In this document: in pieces, positions 50,144-56,929 of the stretch
Layout: every line of letters starts with the position of its first letter
Position numbering within the stretch: position 1 is the stretch's first letter
From: Haloparvum alkalitolerans
GTDB taxonomy: Archaea > Halobacteriota > Halobacteria > Halobacteriales > Haloferacaceae
Direction of reading: 5' to 3'
DNA length: 64,000 nucleotides
Assembly: GCF_050122995.1 (NCBI RefSeq)
Contig: NZ_JBNLIA010000003.1
Coordinates: 1 to 64,000, forward strand
Notes under the pieces: generated by a model
What the model was told of the DNA's origin: nothing
What the model saw: the letters and a program-made list of their open reading frames with translations, nothing else
Databases searched by the model: none
Position numbers and translations under genes: made by a program

Positions 50144-51151
50144 TCACACCCCGAGCGCGTCGAGCAGGCGGTCGTTCTCGGCCGGGCGGCGGACGGCGGT
50201 CCTGACGTGGTTGTCGAGCGTCCGGAAGCTCCGGGCGTCCCGCAGCGCGATCCCCGCCTCGCGGGCCTCGTCGAGGACGTCGTCCACGCGGTCGTCCCCC
50301 ACGTCGAACAGGAGGAACGGCGCGTCCGAGGGGAAGACCGAAAAGCGCGACTCGAGCCGCTCGCGCATGCGTTCGCGCTCCCGCTCGACGCGCTCGCGGG
50401 TCTCGAGGACGAACGCCTCGTCGTCGAGGCAGTGGACCGCGACGGCCGCGGCCGGCACCGACAGGCCCCAGGAGACGCGGGCGGTCTCCAGTCGGTCGCG
50501 GCAGTCGCCGGTCGCCACGAGGAACCCGGCCCGGAGCCCGGGGAGTCCGAAGACCTTCGTCAGCGAGCGGGCGACCACGACGCCCGGCTCCCCGGCGAGG
50601 CTCGCGCGGTCGGTGAAATCGAGGAACGCCTCGTCGAGCAAAAGCGTCGTGTTCGCCTCCCGGCACCGCTGCGCGAACGCCTGGAGCCGTCCCGTGGAGT
50701 GGGCCTCGCCGGTCGGGTTGTTCGGGTTGCAGACGACCGCGACCGCGTGGTCGCTCGGGTCGGCGTCGAGGACCGCGTCGTGGTCGACGAAACGCGGCGT
50801 CGCGCCCTGCAGCCGGACCTCGTGGGCGTACTCCGAGAACGAGGGGCGCGGGAGGAGGACACTGTCGCCGGGCGAGAGCATCACGGAGAACAGCAGCCGC
50901 ATGCCGTCGAGCGCGCCGGCCGCGGGGATCACCTGCGGCCCCTCGCAGCCGACGTAGTCGGCCGCCGCCCCGCGGAACTCCCAGTAGTCGTCGGCCGGGT
51001 AGCGTCGGGAGGCGGAGAAGGCGGCGTCGTAGACGGGCGCGGTCCCTCGCGGCGACTCGGGGTTCGTGTTGGCGCTGAAGTCCAGCACGTGCGGGTCGTT
51101 CACCCCCCCGTGCGGGACCCGCCCGAGCGTGTCGAGGGCGTCGATGTCCAT
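50144..51151 (-). CDS. cobD: PLP-dependent aminotransferase, threonine-phosphate decarboxylase (CobD)-like
   Basis: 335 residues. Fold type I PLP enzyme: HGGVNDPHVLDFSANTNPES is the typical CobD/CobC start, VVCNPNNPTGEA the phosphate/substrate loop, LLLDEAFLDFTD the PLP-pyridine Asp, and SLTKVFGLPGLRAGFLV the Schiff-base Lys. It makes aminopropanol phosphate for the cobalamin nucleotide loop; histidinol-phosphate aminotransferase is the close alternative, but adjacency to cbiZ favours the cobalamin role. Starts at ATG 51151; the longer open frame upstream covers dispersed repeats and is not coding. Confidence 0.87.
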   Translation of the reverse strand: MDIDALDTLGRVPHGGVNDPHVLDFSANTNPESPRGTAPVYDAAFSASRRYPADDYWEFRGAAADYVGCEGPQVIPAAGALDGMRLLFSVMLSPGDSVLLPRPSFSEYAHEVRLQGATPRFVDHDAVLDADPSDHAVAVVCNPNNPTGEAHSTGRLQAFAQRCREANTTLLLDEAFLDFTDRASLAGEPGVVVARSLTKVFGLPGLRAGFLVATGDCRDRLETARVSWGLSVPAAAVAVHCLDDEAFVLETRERVERERERMRERLESRFSVFPSDAPFLLFDVGDDRVDDVLDEAREAGIALRDARSFRTLDNHVRTAVRRPAENDRLLDALGV

Positions 51152-51343
51152 GCCCCCAGGCAGTCCGTCCGTGCGTACAAACCTTCCGCCCCGACAGAGA
51201 CGTGCCGGTTCCGACCGAGATCCCGGAGCCGCGTCCAGCGATCGAGAGACGGGACCGCGATCCGCACCGGACGGAGGAACCGGGCTGCACTCACGGCGGG
51301 AGTCGCGCCGCATCCGCGAAAAGCGTTCGTCCGGCGTGCGGTT

Positions 51344-51484
51344 GCGGTGCTGTGCGGTGCAGTCGGCGCGCGCCGCGGCGACCGCGACGCGTGTCGCCGC
51401 GACCGCGCGAGGGAGGCCGCGGGCCCGGCGCGCTGCGGTGTGGTCCGCGCCGGGCCCGCGGCCGAGGCTGGGGAGGTGTGAGGC
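51344..51484. repeat. Dispersed double-hairpin element, longest copy
   Basis: A first hairpin around 51370-51408 (GCGGCGAC with GTCGCCGC) is followed by GAGGGAGG and a perfect 18-bp stem (51415-51432 with 51446-51463) around the 13-base loop CTGCGGTGTGGTC. The conserved flank GGCTGGGGAGGTGTGAGG ends the module. Further downstream come GGACTGAAAGGG (51518-51529) and the two-hairpin module, in the same order as near position 1 except that the hairpin precedes the block there. Confidence 0.82.
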
Positions 51485-51578
51485 TGCTGTGCGGTTGCGG
51501 TCGCGGGGCGGTGGGTAGGACTGAAAGGGGCAGTCGGCTCGATCCGGCCCCGACGACGTAAGCACCGCAGCGGGCTGT

Positions 51579-51632
51579 GTCTCCAGCGCGCCACTGCACG
51601 CTGGAGGCTCGCGAGACGCGGTTTGTCTCGCC
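51579..51632. repeat. Dispersed two-hairpin element, copy c
   Basis: CTCCAGCG (51581-51588) pairs with CGCTGGAG (51599-51606), and GCGAGAC (51611-51617) pairs with GTCTCGC (51625-51631). Relative to the copy at 177-227, one G-C pair of the first stem became A-T on both arms. Loop GCGGTTT and the middle are the same. Confidence 0.75.
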
Positions 51633-51672
51633 AAGCTGAGAGCGAGGAGCGCAGCGCGTGTCGCGGCCGGTC

Positions 51673-51824
51673 GAGCCGGCTGGGGCGTTCTGGGTGGTGC
51701 TGTCCAGAGCAGCAGGATCGACAACAGATACAGAAAAACCGTATGAGGGAGAGCCGGCTGGGGCTTTCTAGACGGGGCTGTCCAGTACAGCAGGATCAGC
51801 AACAGACACAGAAAACGCGCCGTA
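51673..51824. repeat. Two tandem 78-bp units ending at the PHP gene stop codon
   Basis: Units start at 51673 and 51751, both GAGCCGGCTGGGGC, a TTCT core, GCTGTCCAG, ACAGCAGGATC-like text, CAACAGA, then CAGAAAA and a CCGTAT end. About 80% of positions agree by eye. The second unit ends exactly where the stop codon of the minus-strand PHP gene begins. A single shorter relative lies at 444-490 downstream of polB. Confidence 0.8.
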
Positions 51825-52586
51825 TCAGTACACGCTCACGTCGTCGAACCGGCCCTCGTAGAAGACGCTGTCCGGGTGGGTCGGCTCGTCGCCCGAGAGG
51901 AACAGGCGGTCGACCTTCTCCCAGGTGTTCTCGTACCCGAGGTGGGCGAACTCCGCGAGCCCGCGCAGTCGGTGGGCCGCCCCCTCCCGGTGGACTGCCC
52001 GCCGGGGCGCGTCGGTGCGGAACGCGGCGACCACGTCCGCGGGCGTCGCGAGGTCGTCCTCGAAGGCGGTCCACGCCTCCCCGACGGTCCCGCGGAGGTG
52101 CGCGTACGAGGACGCGAAGCCGGGGAGCCCCACGTCCCGCGTGAGGTCCCGGGACCGGGCGTTCTGGTGCGGCAGCAGCTTCGCGTTGTACGTCTCCGCG
52201 GCGTCGATCCGGTCGGCGTGAGCCGCGATCTCCGGCCGGGTGAGCGAGACGTTCGCGAACTCGGGGTGGGGGACGAGCGTCGCGGCGTCCTGTCGGTCGA
52301 ACTCCGCGAGCGCCGCCTCGAAGGTGATGAAGTCCGGCACCGGCTCCTCGAGCCCGATCGCGAGCAGGTGGCGGCGGGTCCGCCAGTCGCCGGTGAACAC
52401 CTCGCGCCCCGGCACCACCAGCAGCTCGTCGTCCGTGAACCGCTCCGCGCGGGCACGGACCTCCGGGAGGCGGACGAAGTGGGGCGCGTACACGAGCGCG
52501 TCGATCCCGCGGGCCTTCGCGCGGGCGACGACGTGCTCGTCGAGCACCTTCACGTGGGCGTCGACGCGGGTCCCGGTGTGTGACAC
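51825..52586 (-). CDS. PHP-like metal-dependent phosphoesterase family protein
   Basis: 253 residues. Resembles PHP-domain proteins: RVDAHVKVLDEHVVARAKARG at the place of the D-x-H-x-H motif (here D-A-H-V-K, so the second His is replaced), YAPHFVRLPE, VVPGREVFTGDW (G-x-E), LVPHPEF and AAETYNAKLLPHQN. The changes suggest altered metal binding or a non-catalytic relative. Haloarchaeal homologues are often called PHP-associated proteins. GTG 52586 follows a GCCTTTCC box about 26 bases upstream. The stop directly abuts the repeat units. Confidence 0.75.
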   Translation of the reverse strand: MSHTGTRVDAHVKVLDEHVVARAKARGIDALVYAPHFVRLPEVRARAERFTDDELLVVPGREVFTGDWRTRRHLLAIGLEEPVPDFITFEAALAEFDRQDAATLVPHPEFANVSLTRPEIAAHADRIDAAETYNAKLLPHQNARSRDLTRDVGLPGFASSYAHLRGTVGEAWTAFEDDLATPADVVAAFRTDAPRRAVHREGAAHRLRGLAEFAHLGYENTWEKVDRLFLSGDEPTHPDSVFYEGRFDDVSVY

Positions 52587-52753
52587 GGGCGGGTGTTCGG
52601 CGGATCCCCGGAAAGGCGTATCGCTCTCGGCCGAGTCGCGGCCGCCGGGACCCGGTTGCCCGCGGCCGATGGCGTGCGCGTCGGGTCGGCGGGGGCCCGC
52701 CGCGGCGCGACCGTGGGAAAACGGTTATACCCGTGTCGGGAGACCGGTTCATC

Positions 52754-53053
52754 ATGCCCCGCTGGACGTGTGGGATCGGCGACTGTGACGCCGCCTTCGA
52801 GGACGTCGAGTCGGCGATCGTCCACCAGACGACCGAGCACCAGCGCCACGAGTGCAAGGTGTGCGGGACCATCGTGCCGGACGGCTACTTCGCGATCCGG
52901 CACGCGTTCGACGAGCACACCCGCGCGGAGTACGTTCGCGCGTACGACGCGGACGCCGCCGCCGTCCGCGAGCGCGAGCAGGTGAAAGAGGAGGTCGAGG
53001 CGGCCGCGGACCTACAGGCGGTCGTCGACCGCCTCAACGACGACGCGCTGTGA
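52754..53053 (+). CDS. Zinc-finger protein (DUF7565-like)
   Basis: 99 residues. The N-terminal half is a double Cys/His finger: RWTCGIGDCDAAF, VHQTTEHQRHECKVCGTIVP and IRHAFDEHTRAEY, giving C-x4-C...H-x4-H and C-x2-C...H-x4-H patterns. The C-terminal 40 residues are a charged helix, possibly a coiled coil. Haloarchaeal family (DUF7565 as recalled), function unknown; nucleic-acid binding is a reasonable guess. GGTTATAC at 52723-52730 is 28 bases upstream of ATG 52754, so the mRNA is leaderless. Confidence 0.83.
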   Translation: MPRWTCGIGDCDAAFEDVESAIVHQTTEHQRHECKVCGTIVPDGYFAIRHAFDEHTRAEYVRAYDADAAAVREREQVKEEVEAAADLQAVVDRLNDDAL

Positions 53054-53059
53054 CGGCGC

Positions 53060-53512
53060 CTACCGCTCGTCGCTGTCGAGTACCCGGATCTGGTCGCCGC
53101 GGACCGTGACCGGGATGGGGACGGTCGCCTCGTACAGCTCGACGGTGACCTGGTCTTTCCCCTCGTCGATGCGCTGGACGCGCGCCTTCTCGCCCTTGAA
53201 CGGGCCGGCGATGAGCTCGACGATGTCGCCCTCGGCGATCCCCTCCACGTCCGGGGTCGGCGAGAGGAAGTGCTCGACCTCGGAGAACCCGCTCTCCGCG
53301 GGGCCGTCGGGGCCCTGAATGACGCCGCGGGCGTGGGGGATCTCGTCGAGGACGCGCGCGAACACGCTGCCGTCGGAGGCCTCGACCATCACGTAGCTGG
53401 TGAGCTGGTCGGGCGCCAGCACGGCGTGGATCTCCGGCATCTCCTTTTCCGCCAGCATGTCGGCGACGGTGCGCTCCTGGCTGGCGGTGGTCTTCACTGA
53501 GTAGATCGGCAT
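53060..53512 (-). CDS. spt5: Transcription elongation factor Spt5
   Basis: 150 residues, the archaeal NusG/Spt5: the NGN domain (MPIYSVKTTASQERTVADML, TSYVMVEASD, HARGVIQG) followed by a single KOW domain (GDIVELIAGPFKGEKARVQR, VTVELYEATVPIPVTV). It clamps RNA polymerase on DNA and links it to translation. Its start codon comes one base after the secE stop, the universal secE-spt5 order. The two zinc-finger and PHP genes nearby are on other transcripts. Confidence 0.96.
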   Translation of the reverse strand: MPIYSVKTTASQERTVADMLAEKEMPEIHAVLAPDQLTSYVMVEASDGSVFARVLDEIPHARGVIQGPDGPAESGFSEVEHFLSPTPDVEGIAEGDIVELIAGPFKGEKARVQRIDEGKDQVTVELYEATVPIPVTVRGDQIRVLDSDER

Positions 53513-53513
53513 C

Positions 53514-53690
53514 TCAGACGCCGACCCCCGGCAGGAGACTCATGATCGCGTAGATCAGAAACCCGAGGAAGCCGACCAGGAGGATGCCGGCGCCGGCGAT
53601 CTTCGAGACCTGCAGGAACTCGTCGGAGCTCGGCGTGCTGGCCAGCTTCAGCACCCGAATGTAGCTGTTGAGGTCGTACGGAACGTCCAT
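53514..53690 (-). CDS. secE: Protein translocase subunit SecE
   Basis: 58 residues. Amphipathic N-terminal helix (YDLNSYIRVLKLASTPSSDE, then FLQVSKIAGAG) and one membrane helix (ILLVGFLGFLIYAIMSLL), the standard archaeal SecE/Sec61-gamma layout. It clamps the SecY channel. ATG 53690 lies about 32 bases from an AATATAGAAA box, so the mRNA has a very short leader. The operon continues into spt5 with a single-base gap. Confidence 0.93.
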   Translation of the reverse strand: MDVPYDLNSYIRVLKLASTPSSDEFLQVSKIAGAGILLVGFLGFLIYAIMSLLPGVGV

Positions 53691-53717
53691 GTTGGTTCTC
53701 GGTTGGCGGTCGCCCTT

Positions 53718-53727
53718 TTTCTATATT
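53718..53727 (-). promoter_or_regulatory. TATA box of secE-spt5
   Basis: On the minus strand the sequence reads AATATAGAAA within CACAATATAGAAAAAGG, one of the clearest TATA boxes in the window. It is centred about 32 bases upstream of ATG 53690, consistent with a leader of a few bases. Confidence 0.7.
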
Positions 53728-53768
53728 GTGGTGTGCGGCCGCCCGGCGTCGCCAGTCTCGCGCGCCGT

Positions 53769-54578
53769 CTACAGCACGAACGGGCCGCGCTGCCGGATCG
53801 GCTCGCCGTGGGGACGCCCCGCGACCGCGACGAGGCGGAGCCCGTCCGCGCTCTCGACCGCGACCGGACCGCCCTCCGCGGGGCGCACGCGCACATCGCC
53901 GACCCCGAACGCCCGCCCGTCGACGGTTCCCTCACCCGCGACGCCGAACAGGAAGCCCGCCCAGTCGGCGGGCGGCTCCCAGGTCCACGCGTCGTCGACC
54001 CGCGCGTCGAGGTACTCCATCGGCGTGCGGAGCTCCAGCGGCGACCCCTCCCCGACGACCGTCGTGACGGTCGCCCCGTCGGTCTCCGCGGTCGGGAGCT
54101 CCGCGGCAGTCGCGTCCGCGTAGTCCGGTTCGGCCTCCTTCGCCTCGCGGGGGAGGTTCACCCACAGCTGGAGCCCGTTACAGCCCCCCTCGCCCGCGGG
54201 GAACTCCGAGTGCTCGATGCCGCGACCGGTCGTGATCCGCATCGCCTCGCCCGCCTGCGCGGTGTTTCTCACGCCGAGCGAGTCCTCGTGGTCCATCCCG
54301 CCCTCGATCATGTAGGAGACGATCTCGAACCCCTTGTGGGGGTGAGTGGGGAACCCCTCGTCCGGTTCGATGTAGAAGCGCTCGAACAGCACGAACGGGT
54401 CGAGGTTCGCGGGATAGCCGTCGCTCGGGAACGCGCGCGTGGAGGTGACGCCGGTCCCGTGCCGCACCGTGCCGCCCGGGAAGGGCCCCGCAGACCCCTC
54501 CGAACCGGAGCCGCTCTCGGACCCCGCCCCGCCGCTCGCCGTCGCCTCGCCGCTCGCCGCCGAGTCGTCGCTGGTCAT
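53769..54578 (-). CDS. Pirin family protein
   Basis: 269 residues. Bicupin: the N-terminal cupin has the metal ligands GFPTHPHKGFEIVSYMIEGG (H-P-H) and GRGIEHSEF with the further His and Glu; the C-terminal cupin (WAGFLFGVAGEGTVDG) lacks metal residues, as is normal. An N-terminal 35-residue Ser/Gly-rich tail is haloarchaeal. Pirins act as quercetinase-like dioxygenases or regulators; which applies is unknown. ATG 54578 has a GGTTAACC box about 27 bases upstream. The gene lies between ftsZ1/sod and secE-spt5. Confidence 0.88.
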   Translation of the reverse strand: MTSDDSAASGEATASGGAGSESGSGSEGSAGPFPGGTVRHGTGVTSTRAFPSDGYPANLDPFVLFERFYIEPDEGFPTHPHKGFEIVSYMIEGGMDHEDSLGVRNTAQAGEAMRITTGRGIEHSEFPAGEGGCNGLQLWVNLPREAKEAEPDYADATAAELPTAETDGATVTTVVGEGSPLELRTPMEYLDARVDDAWTWEPPADWAGFLFGVAGEGTVDGRAFGVGDVRVRPAEGGPVAVESADGLRLVAVAGRPHGEPIRQRGPFVL

Positions 54579-54781
54579 GTTCCAGAGGAGGTCGCGGCCG
54601 CGGTTAACCGTCACGACCGCGGAACCAAATACCGTACTCCCTTCTGTCACGAATCGAGCGAAACCCGCGTATTCTCTCACATGAGTCGTTCGAGAGGCGC
54701 TTCCGAACGGCCAGAATTGCTACAAAAAAGCGCTTCCGGGAACGTTCATACTCGCGGCACCCGTTCCTCGAAACGCATCCA

Positions 54782-55384
54782 ATGAGCGACTACGAACTCG
54801 ATCCGCTGCCGTACGAGTACGACGCGCTGGAACCCCACATCTCCGAGCAGGTGCTCACGTGGCACCACGACACCCACCATCAGGGCTACGTCAACGGCTG
54901 GAACGCGGCCGAGGAGACGCTGGCGGAGAACCGCGCGGACGGCGACTTCTCCGACTCCGCGGGCGCGCTGCGGAACGTCACGCACAACGGCTCCGGCCAC
55001 GTCCTCCACGACCTGTTCTGGCAGAACATGTCCCCCGAGGGCGGCGACGAGCCCGAGGGCGAACTCGCCGACCGCATCGCCGAGGACTTCGGCTCCTACG
55101 AGGCGTGGAAGGGCGAGTTCGAGGCGGCCGCGTCCGCCGCCGGCGGCTGGGCGCTCCTCGTCTACGACTCCTTCAGCAACCGGCTCCGGAACGTCGTCGT
55201 CGACAAGCACGACCAGGGCGCGCTGTGGGGCAGCCACCCGGTCCTGGCGCTGGACGTCTGGGAACACTCCTACTACCACGACTACGGCCCGGCCCGCGGC
55301 GAGTTCGTCGAGAACTTCTTCGAAGTCGTCGACTGGGACGAGCCCGCGGCCCGCTACGAGCAGGCCGTCGCGCAATTCGAGTAG
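54782..55384 (+). CDS. sod: Superoxide dismutase (Mn/Fe)
   Basis: 200 residues. Converts superoxide to oxygen and hydrogen peroxide. The four metal ligands are visible: VLTWHHDTHHQGYVNG (His), SGHVLHDLFW (His), LDVWEHSYYHDYGPARG (Asp and His). Haloarchaeal sequences are normally Mn-dependent. Complete length. The upstream region has AT-rich text (CTACAAAAAAGCG) and TTCATACT about 30 bases before ATG 54782. Convergent with ftsZ1; 235 bases separate the stops and hold no gene. Confidence 0.96.
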   Translation: MSDYELDPLPYEYDALEPHISEQVLTWHHDTHHQGYVNGWNAAEETLAENRADGDFSDSAGALRNVTHNGSGHVLHDLFWQNMSPEGGDEPEGELADRIAEDFGSYEAWKGEFEAAASAAGGWALLVYDSFSNRLRNVVVDKHDQGALWGSHPVLALDVWEHSYYHDYGPARGEFVENFFEVVDWDEPAARYEQAVAQFE

Positions 55385-55619
55385 GGCGCCGACCCTCGTC
55401 CGCTCCCCCGAGCACCTCGGCCCACATTCTCCCGTGGCGGCGCGGTCGGGCATCGCCGCGCCCCGTGGTCCCCGCTGACCGCCTCCAGGTTCCCTCGTTT
55501 CGACGGTCCCGGTCACGGCGCCGTTCGACCGAACCGGCAACAGACCGCGGAGCCGCGGCTGGCGGCTTCCCGTTCCGCAGTCGAAAAACCGCTCGCGGCC
55601 GCGTGCCGCCCCCGCGCGA

Positions 55620-56819
55620 CTACTCGACGTAGTCGATGTCCTCGACGCTGCCCTCGGGGGAGCCGGACGCTCCGCCCGCGGCGCCCGCGGGCTGGGGCGC
55701 GTCGTTGTTGCCGTAGATCTGGGGCGACTCGACGCCCGTGACCACGATCATGGTGCGCATCTCGCCCTCGAGCTCCTCGTCGACGGAGGTCCCCCAGATG
55801 ATGCGCGCGTCGGGGTCGATGCGGTCGTAGATCTCCTCGACGACGCCCTCCGCCTCCTCGATGGACATGTCCTGTCCGCCGGTGACGTTGACGAGCGCGG
55901 AGTTGGCGCCGGAGATGTCCACGTCCAGGAGCGGCGAGCGGAGCGCGGACTTCACGGAGTCCTGCGCCTTCGACTCGGAGTCGGACTCGCCGAGCCCGAT
56001 CATCGCCACGCCGCCCTTCTCCATCACGGTGCGCACGTCGGCGAAGTCGAGGTTGACGAGCCCCGGCTTGGTGATCAGCTCGGTGATCCCCTTCACGGAC
56101 CGCATCAGCACCTCGTCGGAGACCTTGAACGCCTGCCGGACGGGGAGCTTCCCGACCGCGTCGAGCAGGCGGTCGTTGGGGACGACGATGACCGTGTCGC
56201 TCACGTCGCGGAGGCGCTCAAGGCCGGCCTCGGCGTTGGTCCGCCGGACCTCCCCCTCCGCGGTGAAGGGCGTGGTGACGATGGAGATGGTGAGCGCGCC
56301 CGAGTCGCGGGCGGCCTTCGCGACGACGGGGGCGGAGCCGGTGCCGGTGCCGCCGCCGAGCCCCGCCGTGACGAACACCATGTCGGAGCCGGTAATGGCG
56401 TCGGAGATCTCCTCCTGGGACTCGATGGCGGCCTCCTCGCCCACCTGCGGGAGCGAGCCGGCGCCGCGGCCCTGCGTCTTCTGCTGGCCCATCAGGATCT
56501 TCGTGTCCGCCTCGATGTTGACGAGGTGCTGGACGTCGGTGTTGGCGGCCACGAGCTTCGCGCCGTGGATCCCCTCCTCCATCATGCGGTTGACGGTGTT
56601 GCCGCCCGCGCCGCCGCAGCCGACGACGGTGATGTTCGTCTGGAGGTCCTGTAACACGTCCTCCAGCTCGTCGTCGGTCATCATCCCGGTCTGGGGCGCG
56701 CTCCCGGCGCCCGTCCCGGCATCACCGCCCGTACTCCCGTCCCCGCCGCCGGCGCCGTCGAACTCCTCCGCGCCGGAGTCCTCGGCTTCGTCGATGGCGT
56801 CGTCAACGATAGAATCCAT
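55620..56819 (-). CDS. ftsZ1: Cell division GTPase FtsZ1
   Basis: 399 residues. Forms the mid-cell ring. N-terminal acidic tail (MDSIVDDAIDEAED), MTDDELEDVLQDLQTNITVV, then GCGGAGGNTVNRM (nucleotide site), the tubulin signature GGGTGTGSAP, VPNDRLLDAVG (T7 loop region is downstream, LVNLDFADVRTV) and a C-terminal tail ending EDIDYVE. It matches haloarchaeal FtsZ1 rather than FtsZ2 by the N-terminus and high conservation. ATG 56819 follows an ATAATTAG box at about -30. Its usual neighbours, secE and spt5, are 2 kb away with pirin and sod in between. Confidence 0.93.
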   Translation of the reverse strand: MDSIVDDAIDEAEDSGAEEFDGAGGGDGSTGGDAGTGAGSAPQTGMMTDDELEDVLQDLQTNITVVGCGGAGGNTVNRMMEEGIHGAKLVAANTDVQHLVNIEADTKILMGQQKTQGRGAGSLPQVGEEAAIESQEEISDAITGSDMVFVTAGLGGGTGTGSAPVVAKAARDSGALTISIVTTPFTAEGEVRRTNAEAGLERLRDVSDTVIVVPNDRLLDAVGKLPVRQAFKVSDEVLMRSVKGITELITKPGLVNLDFADVRTVMEKGGVAMIGLGESDSESKAQDSVKSALRSPLLDVDISGANSALVNVTGGQDMSIEEAEGVVEEIYDRIDPDARIIWGTSVDEELEGEMRTMIVVTGVESPQIYGNNDAPQPAGAAGGASGSPEGSVEDIDYVE

Positions 56820-56843
56820 TATGGAGTCGTTTACTGGAGGGAG

Positions 56844-56853
56844 ACTAATTATC
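56844..56853 (-). promoter_or_regulatory. TATA box of ftsZ1
   Basis: Minus-strand GATAATTAGT within AAAGATAATTAGTC, centred about 30 bases upstream of ATG 56819 and standing out in GC-rich surroundings. Confidence 0.65.
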
Positions 56854-56929
56854 TTTCCCCCTGCGTCGGACGGGAGTCTGACACCGTTTGCGGCCGGATC
56901 GGCGGACGAGCCCGGTCGACGCGCCGCGG

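Noticed and set aside
50144..51802. Extension of the CobD-like gene to about 550 codons
   Set aside because: The extra part is the dispersed repeat region translated; the enzyme N-terminus starts at 51151.
55385..55619. Possible gene between sod and ftsZ1
   Set aside because: The open frames are Arg/Pro-rich shadows in a convergent gap with no promoter.
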